Under the pieces are notes generated by a model that searched no databases, had not been told where the DNA came from, and was given only the letters and a program-made list of their open reading frames with translations. Positions 21,300 to 29,308 of a DNA stretch of 64,000 nt are shown here, piece by piece. The stretch comes from Bacteroidetes bacterium GWF2_41_31 (GTDB lineage Bacteria > Bacteroidota > Bacteroidia > Bacteroidales > F082), in assembly GCA_001769215.1 (NCBI GenBank), contig MEOL01000034.1, forward strand, positions 1 to 64,000, read 5' to 3'. The translations under genes were made by a program, and so were the position numbers. Position 1 is the stretch's first letter. Each line of letters begins with the position of its first letter.

Positions 21300-22313
21300 A
21301 TGACATATATTTTAGGCATCGAATCATCGTGCGATGACACATCAGCTGCAGTGATAAACAACACCCGGGTGTTATCGAATATAATTGCAAATCAACATGT
21401 TCATAGCGCGTATGGTGGTGTTGTCCCTGAATTAGCCTCACGGGCACACCAGCAAAACATAATTCCTGTCGTTGATGTGGCACTGAAGGAGGCAAAGATA
21501 AGTAAAAATCAATTGGATGCTATTGCCTTTACTCGTGGACCGGGGTTGCTGGGCTCTTTATTGGTGGGCACTTCATTCGCCAAGTCATTTGCCTTGGCGT
21601 TGAGAATTCCAATCATCGAAGTAGATCATTTAAAAGCCCATATATTAAGCCATTTCCTGGAAGATACCTCAGGCGAAAAACAACCGAAATTTCCCTATTT
21701 GTGTTTAACGGTTTCTGGTGGACATACCCAAATTGTAAAGGTAACAAGCCCTTCTGCTATGGAAATAATAGGTTCCACTATTGATGACGCAGCAGGAGAA
21801 GCCTTCGACAAAGCAGCCAAAATTATGGGATTGCCCTATCCGGGAGGTCCTGAAATCGATCGGCTTGCCAAACAGGGGAATCCGTTGGCTTTTAAATTTT
21901 CACAGCCCCGAATCGCGGGTCTGGATTATAGTTTCAGTGGCCTTAAAACTGCTTTTTTGTATTTTCTTCGCGACAGCCTGAGAAATGATACCGCTTTTAT
22001 TGAGGTAAACAAAGTGGATTTGGCGGCTTCCATTCAATATACCATCATTGAGATTTTATTGAAGAAACTCAAGCTGGCCGCTGAGCAAACAGGAATTAAA
22101 GAAATTGCCATCGCCGGAGGCGTGAGTGCCAATTCAGGTTTACGACAGGCGATGTTGAACCTTGCTGAAACTGAAGGTTGGGAATTGCACATTCCGGCCA
22201 TGCGTTACACCACCGATAATGCAGCCATGATCGCTGTTGCCGGTTATTTTAAATTCCTGGAAGGCGATTTCGCCGCACAGAACCTTGTTCCTTATGCGCG
22301 GAGCAAATTTTAA
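21300..22313 (+). CDS. tsaD: tRNA threonylcarbamoyladenosine transferase subunit
   Basis: The 337-residue ASKHA-fold protein transfers the threonylcarbamoyl group to A37 of ANN-decoding tRNAs, working with TsaB, TsaC and TsaE. Motifs: GIESSCDDTSAAV at the N-terminus, the metal-binding HLKAH (in EVDHLKAHILSH), VSGGHTQIV, and DDAAGEAFDKAAKIMGLPYP. Length is normal. It is transcribed divergently from tamB with almost no space between them, so its promoter must lie within the tamB 5' coding region. Confidence 0.97.
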   Translation: MTYILGIESSCDDTSAAVINNTRVLSNIIANQHVHSAYGGVVPELASRAHQQNIIPVVDVALKEAKISKNQLDAIAFTRGPGLLGSLLVGTSFAKSFALALRIPIIEVDHLKAHILSHFLEDTSGEKQPKFPYLCLTVSGGHTQIVKVTSPSAMEIIGSTIDDAAGEAFDKAAKIMGLPYPGGPEIDRLAKQGNPLAFKFSQPRIAGLDYSFSGLKTAFLYFLRDSLRNDTAFIEVNKVDLAASIQYTIIEILLKKLKLAAEQTGIKEIAIAGGVSANSGLRQAMLNLAETEGWELHIPAMRYTTDNAAMIAVAGYFKFLEGDFAAQNLVPYARSKF

Positions 22314-22366
22314 GCCCGTAATCTATTGGAATATCTTGCAGGGTTCTGACTTTAATTCACCATTCC

Positions 22367-23212
22367 TTACTCCTCCAACGAAATAAACCGGTCTTCCCCC
22401 GCCAAAAAGAAAGTCTGACTAAAGGGATCGTAACGCCAATACCGGTCGGTGCGGTCTTCAGGAGGGAGCACCCTGTCTAACTCGGTATTTAACAGATAAT
22501 CAAATGTGTAACCGGCGTACACTCTGCCCAGGTCATAAGCAAACTGATACAACATATCGGTACTCATGGGTTCGAGGTTATACATGTAACGCACCTGATC
22601 AGAAAAAACATCATAGTCGAAGGTGCTTTCTACCTGATCCACCAACATATCCGTCGCAAAATAAATGGATGATTTGTTATTGAGTGGAGTTATGTCGAAC
22701 CATGAGTTGACAAAAACCGCGTTTAACTGATGATCATGAAAATAGTTTTGTCCGTAAATTTGTGTTTCATCGCGAAACGGGTACAATGTTTCCTCCAGTT
22801 CTATCTGGGCAACTGACACCTGAATAACATTTGAATCCTTCGCGGGAATCTTATCCAAAGTTGACGCATCATACACATGAAACCCAAACCTGGCAAGTTC
22901 ATTTTTATACCCCAGCATGTAATTGTCAACAAAACGGGAATCGTTCAGGTCCTTTAGAAACAGGCTGTTTTCGAGTAGTACCTCAGCTTCACGGTCTTCG
23001 TCAACCGGACCCAGTGAATCGAGCAGATACAACTTTTGGTTGATTTTAAACAATTGATCCGGTTGAAGGACGATCAGGCTGGTAACATTGGCTTTTTTTG
23101 TAAAAGCAACGGCGGTCTTTCGCTCGATGGTGCATGCCTGAATCGACAATGCCAAAACCACGATCACCACGAAAGAGCCAACAATGTTAACTGTTGATTT
23201 ATCAAGTTTCAT
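22367..23212 (-). CDS. Uncharacterised lipoprotein
   Basis: A 281-residue protein with a hydrophobic N-terminal helix and a lipobox-like ALSIQAC. The body begins TIERKTAVAFTKKANVTSLIVLQPDQLF and contains aromatic-rich stretches (YMYNLEPMSTDMLYQFAYD). I recognise it only as the kind of orphan lipoprotein common in Bacteroidota and assign no function. It is transcribed alone, convergent with tsaD and divergent from the lipoprotein at 23404. A TATATTTG box on the minus strand (23284-23277) could be its promoter. Confidence 0.75.
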   Translation of the reverse strand: MKLDKSTVNIVGSFVVIVVLALSIQACTIERKTAVAFTKKANVTSLIVLQPDQLFKINQKLYLLDSLGPVDEDREAEVLLENSLFLKDLNDSRFVDNYMLGYKNELARFGFHVYDASTLDKIPAKDSNVIQVSVAQIELEETLYPFRDETQIYGQNYFHDHQLNAVFVNSWFDITPLNNKSSIYFATDMLVDQVESTFDYDVFSDQVRYMYNLEPMSTDMLYQFAYDLGRVYAGYTFDYLLNTELDRVLPPEDRTDRYWRYDPFSQTFFLAGEDRFISLEE

Positions 23213-23276
23213 ATGGCAAAAATAGAAAGTTTATCATGACACTCAACTAACGCAGGTTAGCATGAGATATTTTCTG

Positions 23277-23284
23277 CAAATATA
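23277..23284 (-). promoter_or_regulatory. -7 element of the lipoprotein gene
   Basis: Read on the minus strand this is TATATTTG, a full match to TAnnTTTG, about 65 bases before the lipoprotein start. The -33 region is weak (TTTC at roughly the right place). Confidence 0.45.
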
Positions 23285-23375
23285 AAGAAGTGCCGTCGTA
23301 CGAAAATGTTTTACTAAGAAGTCATCCGTGCGAATAATAATACTATTGAGCCAGATACAATTGAAATGTTTACGC

Positions 23376-23383
23376 TACGTTTG
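23376..23383 (+). promoter_or_regulatory. -7 element of the LEA-like lipoprotein gene
   Basis: TACGTTTG matches TAnnTTTG and lies 20 bases before the ATG at 23404. No convincing -33 box is at the usual spacing. Confidence 0.45.
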
Positions 23384-23403
23384 TAAAATAAAATCACTTA
23401 AAA

Positions 23404-23991
23404 ATGCAGAAAATTCTTTCAGTTGTTTTAGTATTGTTGTTGGTGACGGGGACAAACTCCTGTGATGTGTTAGAACAAGTTGGTGAAACGGAACGCTTTG
23501 TCCAATGCGATTTTTCACTCAACGGTGTAAGGGTGGTAGAAATGGGCGGTATTGATCTGAGAAATGTCAACTCTGCCTCTGATTTAGGATTGGGAGATAT
23601 GATGTCGTTAAGCCAGCGGTTTATTAATGGCAATCTTCCGGCAACATTGGAGGTGGACGTGAACGCCAGAAATAACAGCACCAAAGTTGCAGGTATTGCC
23701 GGAATGGCATGGAAGGTGTTTCTGGATGAGTCCGAATTCGTGGGAGGGCAGTTTAACCAAAGTATCCAGGTTTTTGCGAACAGTTCCACTAATTTCCCCA
23801 TCCGGGTGCAGGTTGATTTGATCAAAATGCTCCAATCGGAGTCGCTCCCCAAAATATTAAACCTGATATTTGGAATGCAAGACAATACCAAACTTCGCGA
23901 ACTTGGCTTGTCGGTTAAACTAAAACCGGCTTATAAAACCTCTTCAGGTGCTGTAATAGAGTTTCCACTATGGATTACCATTCGGCCATAA
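23404..23991 (+). CDS. LEA type 2-like lipoprotein
   Basis: A 195-residue protein with a lipoprotein signal ending in TGTNSC. The mature part looks like a LEA14/WHy-type beta-sandwich: FSLNGVRVVEMGGIDLRNVN, LPATLEVDVNARNNSTKVAG and FANSSTNFPIRVQVDL are the alternating strand-plus-Asn/Thr pattern of that fold. Such proteins are envelope-located in bacteria and may bind hydrophobic ligands or protect against desiccation, but no specific role can be assigned. It is followed by the promoter region of the small-GTPase operon. Confidence 0.72.
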   Translation: MQKILSVVLVLLLVTGTNSCDVLEQVGETERFVQCDFSLNGVRVVEMGGIDLRNVNSASDLGLGDMMSLSQRFINGNLPATLEVDVNARNNSTKVAGIAGMAWKVFLDESEFVGGQFNQSIQVFANSSTNFPIRVQVDLIKMLQSESLPKILNLIFGMQDNTKLRELGLSVKLKPAYKTSSGAVIEFPLWITIRP

Positions 23992-24019
23992 AGTTGTAAT
24001 AGCCTTCGTTTTGTGCTGT

Positions 24020-24040
24020 TTCAACTTGTTTGAAGTTGAA
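24020..24040 (+). promoter_or_regulatory. Inverted repeat around the -33 box of the GTPase operon
   Basis: TTCAACTT (24020-24027) and AAGTTGAA (24033-24040) are perfect 8-bp arms around a 5-base loop, GTTTG, that contains the predicted -33 TTTG. The placement suggests a repressor operator. It is also 29 bases past the stop of the previous gene and could be a weak terminator, although no T run follows. Confidence 0.45.
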
Positions 24041-24058
24041 TAACTTATATTATATTTG
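24029..24058 (+). promoter_or_regulatory. Promoter of the GTPase signalling operon
   Basis: TTTG (24029-24032), an 18-base spacer and TATATTTG (24051-24058) fit the Bacteroidota primary-sigma promoter. It would give a leader of roughly 55 bases before the ATG at 24121. Confidence 0.65.
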
Positions 24059-24120
24059 TCTTTGTATTTGATTAAACCGAACTCCCTTGTTGGTTTCATT
24101 ATTTTATAAAACCTACTGCC

Positions 24121-24636
24121 ATGGAATCCCAACACAATGATATTGAAAGCCTATCAAGAATTCGTGAAATTTTATTTGGTGCACAGATCGAAGGCCTCGA
24201 GAACCAACTTTTATTAGTGAAAGAGGAAATCACGCAAACCATCAGGTTAATTGACGAAGAACACCAAAAAAAATACAACCTGCTCCATGAGCTATTAGAC
24301 GAAAAAACGGAAACGAACAAACAAAAAATTCTCCAATTGCAGGAAAATTTGGAAGGGCTTAAAGATTCCATGAGCTGTGGATTAAGTGAAATTGAGAATG
24401 CCTTGAATACATCGGTGAATAAACTTGAAACGCAGATAAAAGATACTGAAGCCCGGTTTCAACTGCTTATCGACCAAAATTTAGAGTTGATCAACCAAAA
24501 CAAGCAACGCCACGAAATCATGGAAAACAAGATCAGCACAATTGAAAACACAAAACTGGGAAAGGAAATACTGGCCAGGTGGTTGACTGACTTCGCCAGG
24601 GAATTATCAACAAATGATCCGGGAAAGCATGACTGA
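24121..24636 (+). CDS. Coiled-coil protein, first gene of the GTPase operon
   Basis: A 171-residue, almost entirely helical, charged protein with no signal peptide or membrane segment. Heptad-like spacing runs through most of it (ENQLLLVKEEITQTIRLIDE, LHELLDEKTETNKQKILQLQ, then two further helices), with a short C-terminal amphipathic part (ILARWLTDFAREL). It resembles no enzyme. Its end overlaps the next gene by 8 bases (ATG 24629) or 23 bases (ATG 24614), so it is translationally coupled. It may scaffold or tether the downstream transmembrane protein or GTPase. Function is inference only. Confidence 0.82.
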   Translation: MESQHNDIESLSRIREILFGAQIEGLENQLLLVKEEITQTIRLIDEEHQKKYNLLHELLDEKTETNKQKILQLQENLEGLKDSMSCGLSEIENALNTSVNKLETQIKDTEARFQLLIDQNLELINQNKQRHEIMENKISTIENTKLGKEILARWLTDFARELSTNDPGKHD

Positions 24637-26380
24637 AAAAGATCATAAAAGTAATTTGTATAGCAGCATTTCGCTCGGTCAGCTTACCGAACTTCGTAAA
24701 GCCATTACGGGGCTCGATAGCGAGGACCTGCAGCGATTAAGCAGATTAATACAAGATCCGGAACTTTTTTCCATCGAAATAAGTCAGTTGCTTCCTCTTT
24801 CGATAAAAAAAATGTTTGAAAGGGGTGAGGTGGATGAGGAGCAGCTTCGAAAGTTTGTTGAACAGGTACTGCATCAGAGCGTTAAAAGTGATCCGGGCGT
24901 CATGGCCACTATACTTTTTCCCATCATGATGCCCGCCATCCGAAAGGCTGTTGCCGAAGATATAAAAAGAATGGTCGAAAGCCTGAACACATCGCTGGAC
25001 CATGGTTTTTCTCCCAAGCGCATTGGCTGGCGCATGCAAGCGCTGTTCAGCGGAAGAAAATACGCGGAGATCCTCTTATCGAATGCGTATGTTTTTAAAG
25101 TAAGCCAGGTTTTTCTAATCCACAGAACCACGGGATTGTTGCTGAATCAAGTGCAGGAAACAGAAATAAAAGATGCCAGGGATGCAGATTTGGTTTCGTC
25201 TATGCTGTCGGCCATCAAGGATTTTGTTCAGGATTCGTTTCAAAGGGATGCAGAAGAAAACCTGGATTCCATCAAGGTAGGAAACTTTAATATCTGGATC
25301 GAACAGGGACCCTATGCCATTATCGCTGCTATTGTTGAAGGAAACGTGCCCGGAAGTTTACGGCTGATTTTGAAAGAAGCCATTGAGGCCATTCATGTAA
25401 ATTTTAGTTATGAACTGGAACATTTTCAGGGCGATACGGAACCGTTTGTTTTAAAAGACCGCTTTTTACGTGCTTGTTTATTAAATGAGAAAAAAGAAGT
25501 AAAAGGGAAAAAGCCGGTTATCATCCTCATCCTCGTGGCTTTATTACTTGGCGTTTTGAGTTTCTGGACTTATACGCGGGTTGAAACTAAACTCCGGTTT
25601 AACCGGATGCTCGATGAACTCGATGCGACGAAAGGAGTTGCAGTCACGGGTACCGAAAAAAAAGACGGTGTTTATTCGATTACCGGATTATACGATCCGC
25701 TCGTAGGCAATTTAAATAATGTTGTAAAGCTACATGGATTTGATTTACATGATGTAAAGCTGAATTTGGAGCCCATGATTTCTCTGGATTATGATTTGGT
25801 TTTATTACGCGCCCGCAGGGTACTGATGCCTCCTGAAACCATCGACCTTAGTCTGAAAAGGGATACTTTGATTGCTGAAGGTGACGCGGATAATGAATGG
25901 CTCAAACGGGCCACTTCACTCGTTCTTCATTTACCAGGTATCTATTTTTTCGACATCACTAAAGTAAATGAAGAAAAAATACAGCAAACACCTGCCAGAC
26001 AACTGGTTAAAAAGAGAATACTGGCCATCGAAAACTACTATTTCGTTTTTAAAATCAACGAGGTGAAGCTTGACAGCCTCCAGAAGATTGATTTCGATAT
26101 TTTGATTAATGAAGCAAAATCTGTTCTGAATTTTCGATTCGATCAGGATTCGGTACCTGTAATAGAAGTATTTTCCCATACCAGTAGGACCGGACATATT
26201 GATGCGAATAAAAACGCCGCCAGGTTACGGGCCGAGAAGTTTGTTGATTTGATGTTGCATGCTGGTCTTCCCATCGAAACCCTTGTCCCTAAAGTTATTT
26301 TTGTCGAAGATGAAAAGGTACCTTTCCCTGTCAGGTCAGTTTCTTTTAAAGTTAAATATGTAAATCCGGCAGCCTTATGA
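24614..26380 (+). CDS. Single-pass protein with BON-like and OmpA-like periplasmic domains
   Basis: 588 residues. Residues 1-300 are cytoplasmic and mostly helical with a conserved-looking core (FSPKRIGWRMQALFSGRKYA, FKVSQVFLIHRTTGLLL). One transmembrane helix spans about 301-320 (PVIILILVALLLGVLSFW). The periplasmic part contains a BON-like segment (RDTLIAEGDADNEWLKRA then LHLPGI) and ends in an OmpA-like peptidoglycan-binding domain (VIEVFSHTSRTGHIDANKNA, then ARLRAEKFVDLMLHAGLP). The layout suggests a sensor linking the cell wall to the cytoplasm. The start may instead be ATG 24629. Its stop overlaps the GTPase start (ATGA). As I recall, similar proteins accompany small GTPases in cyanobacteria; I could not check this. 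Confidence 0.85.
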   Translation: MIRESMTEKDHKSNLYSSISLGQLTELRKAITGLDSEDLQRLSRLIQDPELFSIEISQLLPLSIKKMFERGEVDEEQLRKFVEQVLHQSVKSDPGVMATILFPIMMPAIRKAVAEDIKRMVESLNTSLDHGFSPKRIGWRMQALFSGRKYAEILLSNAYVFKVSQVFLIHRTTGLLLNQVQETEIKDARDADLVSSMLSAIKDFVQDSFQRDAEENLDSIKVGNFNIWIEQGPYAIIAAIVEGNVPGSLRLILKEAIEAIHVNFSYELEHFQGDTEPFVLKDRFLRACLLNEKKEVKGKKPVIILILVALLLGVLSFWTYTRVETKLRFNRMLDELDATKGVAVTGTEKKDGVYSITGLYDPLVGNLNNVVKLHGFDLHDVKLNLEPMISLDYDLVLLRARRVLMPPETIDLSLKRDTLIAEGDADNEWLKRATSLVLHLPGIYFFDITKVNEEKIQQTPARQLVKKRILAIENYYFVFKINEVKLDSLQKIDFDILINEAKSVLNFRFDQDSVPVIEVFSHTSRTGHIDANKNAARLRAEKFVDLMLHAGLPIETLVPKVIFVEDEKVPFPVRSVSFKVKYVNPAAL

Positions 26381-26871
26381 TTAAAAAGAAAATATGTATG
26401 TTAGGGGCGTTTGCCGTGGGGAAAACGAGTCTTGTGCAGCGATTTGTAAATAGTATATTTTCAGGGAAATACCAAACTACCATTGGCGTAAAAATCGATC
26501 AAAAGATGGTTTCTCTTGGTGAAACAGATGTTAATCTATTGCTTTGGGATATTCACGGAGAAGATGATTTTCAAAAAGTGAAAGCAACTTATGTGATGGG
26601 TGCTTCGGGCTATTTTATCGTGATAGATGGCACCCGAAGCGAGACCTATCAGGTTGGCCTGGAGTTGGAAAAACTGGCTAAGAATGCTGCTCCTCAGGCA
26701 AAATGTGTCATACTGATCAATAAATCTGACTTAATACGCGATTGGGAAATAACTCACGGACAAATCGCGAAGCTCATTAGCGACGGTTTCAAGGTTATAC
26801 AAACAAGTGCCAAAGATAACCTCGCCGTAGAAACTGCTTTTACCGAACTTACCAGGATGATGATAAAATAA
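26377..26871 (+). CDS. Ras/Rab-like small GTPase
   Basis: 164 residues and a complete G domain: P-loop GAFAVGKTS (residues 10-18), switch I threonine T35 in YQTTIG, G3 WDIHGED (D58, G61), G4 NKSD and G5 TSAK. Numbering nearly equals Ras. Two catalytic positions are altered: Ras Gly12 is Phe and the Gln61 equivalent is Glu62, so intrinsic hydrolysis may be slow and a GAP may be needed. There is no C-terminal cysteine for lipidation, unlike eukaryotic Rab. Its start overlaps the OmpA-like gene by 4 bases and the histidine kinase follows after 6 bases. Confidence 0.93.
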   Translation: MIKKKICMLGAFAVGKTSLVQRFVNSIFSGKYQTTIGVKIDQKMVSLGETDVNLLLWDIHGEDDFQKVKATYVMGASGYFIVIDGTRSETYQVGLELEKLAKNAAPQAKCVILINKSDLIRDWEITHGQIAKLISDGFKVIQTSAKDNLAVETAFTELTRMMIK

Positions 26872-26877
26872 CAGCCC

Positions 26878-28407
26878 ATGCTTAAGCTACTACCCGAATC
26901 CATATTAAAATACCTCATCGATAAATTGCCCCCGTTTACAGGAATACTGATGGTTAAAACTACCTTTGAAGGAACCATTTGTGGGTGGTACGGAAAGCCG
27001 GACGATTACCTTGATCGCAACCCTGAAATTGGAGAAGATGTGTGTGAGCTGGTGCCCGCGATTTTTGGGATGATTCCCCCCATGGTGGTTCCTGTGGTGA
27101 TGCCGAGGATACAAACCCGCGATCAGTGTATAGCCGATATCCATATTGTTCAGGATGAGATGACTGATGACTACTGGATATTTTTTGTAAACCAAACCAA
27201 AGAAGTTGAAAACATACGCCAGTTGCTTCAACGCTTAAATGAAATTCAGATTAAAACCGGTATCCTGTCTGTTACCAGCTTTTTGGATAACCCTTTTGGT
27301 AACTTGCATTTGCTCGATTACGTTACTTTCTTAAAGCAGGAAAACGGTTTTTTTATCCTCCTTGGAGAGCGACCTGAATGGTTTAAGGAACTTGCACAGC
27401 ACTTTCCAGTTACTGATCAGCAAATAGCACTGGCGGAATGGTTTCCATTTATCGATGTTTTCGTTATGGAAGCAGATGATTTTTGGAAAGAGGGAAAACC
27501 AGGCAGCCTGAAGTCAGGTATTTGGAATGAGAATGCAGTGACAGGTAAAACATTTTCACTCAATGCATTTGCTATTAACCTGAACGAATCGAATTACCTG
27601 TTGATAAAGCCATTGTTTGATGAGTATACTGAGGAACAGGATTTGATGCAACGTGCCCGTGAGCAAAGCCTTGCTTATGAAAAATTAGCCAAAACTGAAC
27701 GTAAGTTGCAGGCATTGCTCGATTACAAAGAGAAATTTGTTTCCATCGTTTCGCATGATTTGCGCTCACCGGTTGCATCCGTGCTTTCCATTGCCCAGGT
27801 ACTCAACTCCGATGCCGAATTCATGGATCACCTCAGTGATTTTAATAGGGAAATGATTAAGAATATTCAGGATGAAATGCACAGACTGCTTGATTACAAT
27901 GATAAATTATATCATTGGTCGAACCTGGAATTGGGTAATTTTGAATTGGTTACCTCCAGGATACCTCTGGTTGATCTGGTGAAATCGGCTGAACGCACCG
28001 CCAAACCCAAAATCAACGAAAAACAAATCCTGTTCAAAACCCGTGTTGACGAGGAACTCCTGGTGGAAGTTGACAAAACACTTTTCTTGCAGGTACTAAA
28101 TAATTTAATTGGTAACGCTGTTAAGTTTACACCAACGGGTGGGATTATCGAGGTTATGGGTACCAAAAAAGATACCTATGTCGAATTGATTATTCACGAC
28201 TCGGGGGTTGGAATCTCGAAGTCGGTGATGAATAATCTGTTTCACGGCTTTGTTCGCGAGAGTACGCAGGGTACCCAGGGTGAAAAAGGGACGGGCCTGG
28301 GCATGGGGATTGTAAAAAAAATTCTGGATGCCCATAAGGTGACCATCGAGGTGGACTCGTCGCCCAACCAGGGCACTTCATTTATTATCTATTTGCCATT
28401 GGTATAA
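26878..28407 (+). CDS. Sensor histidine kinase of the GTPase operon
   Basis: 509 residues without transmembrane helices, so probably cytosolic. The first ~150 residues look PAS-like (GILMVKTTFEGTICGWYGKP), followed by a second sensory region of about 100 residues and a coiled-coil linker. The HisKA H-box is FVSIVSHDLRSPVAS, and the ATPase has N-box NNLIGNAVKFTPTGG, G1 DSGVGIS and G2 GTGLGMGI. All kinase motifs are intact. No response regulator follows, so the phosphorelay partner is elsewhere. Its place directly behind a GTPase suggests that the GTPase state or the envelope protein tunes kinase output. Confidence 0.92.
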   Translation: MLKLLPESILKYLIDKLPPFTGILMVKTTFEGTICGWYGKPDDYLDRNPEIGEDVCELVPAIFGMIPPMVVPVVMPRIQTRDQCIADIHIVQDEMTDDYWIFFVNQTKEVENIRQLLQRLNEIQIKTGILSVTSFLDNPFGNLHLLDYVTFLKQENGFFILLGERPEWFKELAQHFPVTDQQIALAEWFPFIDVFVMEADDFWKEGKPGSLKSGIWNENAVTGKTFSLNAFAINLNESNYLLIKPLFDEYTEEQDLMQRAREQSLAYEKLAKTERKLQALLDYKEKFVSIVSHDLRSPVASVLSIAQVLNSDAEFMDHLSDFNREMIKNIQDEMHRLLDYNDKLYHWSNLELGNFELVTSRIPLVDLVKSAERTAKPKINEKQILFKTRVDEELLVEVDKTLFLQVLNNLIGNAVKFTPTGGIIEVMGTKKDTYVELIIHDSGVGISKSVMNNLFHGFVRESTQGTQGEKGTGLGMGIVKKILDAHKVTIEVDSSPNQGTSFIIYLPLV

Positions 28408-28466
28408 TTAATTCTATCTCATGTGCTTATGAAAACAAGTCGCTTCCATTGGTTTTTAATACCCAA

Positions 28467-28499
28467 TTTGATGTTTCGGCTGTTTTATTGTTAACTTTG
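28467..28499 (+). promoter_or_regulatory. Promoter of clpS
   Basis: TTTG (28467-28470), a 21-base spacer and TAACTTTG (28492-28499) match the Bacteroidota promoter pattern, 25 bases before the clpS ATG. Confidence 0.65.
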
Positions 28500-28524
28500 T
28501 GGCAATTGTTATTGTGAATAAATC

Positions 28525-28800
28525 ATGGGTGTTAAAGAAAAATCTTTAGGTTCGCCTGATACTGTGTCCAAAGAGGAGAATTTACACAATTTAATCTTGT
28601 TCAACGATGAGGTAAATTCATTTGATTACGTCATCGATTCGTTGATTGCCGTTTGTGGACACGATTTTTTGCAAGCAGAGAATTGTGCCTTAATTGCTCA
28701 TTATAAGGGAAAATGCGTGATAAAGAATGGATCGTTGGATACGTTAAAGCCCATGAAACGAGAGTTGGATTTCAGAGATCTGACGGTTGAAATTAACTAA
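28525..28800 (+). CDS. clpS: ATP-dependent Clp protease adaptor ClpS
   Basis: A 91-residue adaptor that delivers N-degron substrates to ClpAP/ClpCP. The ClpS core is visible: NLILFNDEVNSFDYVIDSLI, then CGHDFLQAENCALIAHYKGK and a C-terminal strand with FRDLTVEIN. The canonical NDD(x)T reads NDEVNS. It has its own promoter and is followed after 34 bases by nfeD; whether the two are co-transcribed is uncertain. Confidence 0.9.
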   Translation: MGVKEKSLGSPDTVSKEENLHNLILFNDEVNSFDYVIDSLIAVCGHDFLQAENCALIAHYKGKCVIKNGSLDTLKPMKRELDFRDLTVEIN

Positions 28801-28834
28801 AAGACAAAAATTAGGATAAACAAAAAACATAACT

Positions 28835-29299
28835 ATGTGGTCGGTCATCATCATCTTAATATTAGTAGGTTACCTGTTGCTTTTGCTTGAAATCCTTGTC
28901 ATTCCCGGAACGGGAATTGTTGGAATCATTGGTTTTGGCCTGATGGTGGCTGGAATCTGGATCGCTTACCGCGACCAGGGAATGATCGAAGGACACATTG
29001 CCCTGACGACCACTTTGGCATTCAATCTGGTGGGTGTTGTGTTGGCATTGCGCTCAAACACATGGAAAAAAGCCGCACTAACTGCCGAGATCAAAGGAAA
29101 AGCAGGCCTCAATGTAGAAGCTGTGGTTGGTGTTGGCGATCGGGGGATGACCATTTCGAGGTGTACACCCGGAGGTACTGCGGAATTTAATAACCGGCTG
29201 CTGGAGGTTACAACTCAATCAGAATTTATTGATCCCCAGCGTCAAATAGAAATTATTAAAATTTCAGGAAATAAAATTATTGTTAAACAAATTACTTAA
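28835..29299 (+). CDS. NfeD-like membrane protein
   Basis: 154 residues with two or three N-terminal transmembrane helices (SVIIILILVGYLLLLLEILV, GIVGIIGFGLMVAGIWIAY, then a third) and a C-terminal OB-fold NfeD domain (VGVGDRGMTISRCTPGGTAE, IEIIKISGNKIIVKQ). This is the truncated NfeD form without the ClpP-class protease domain. NfeD proteins are nearly always paired with flotillins, and floA starts 9 bases downstream here, so the two probably form one membrane-microdomain module. Confidence 0.9.
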   Translation: MWSVIIILILVGYLLLLLEILVIPGTGIVGIIGFGLMVAGIWIAYRDQGMIEGHIALTTTLAFNLVGVVLALRSNTWKKAALTAEIKGKAGLNVEAVVGVGDRGMTISRCTPGGTAEFNNRLLEVTTQSEFIDPQRQIEIIKISGNKIIVKQIT

Positions 29300-29308
29300 T
29301 TCACGTTT

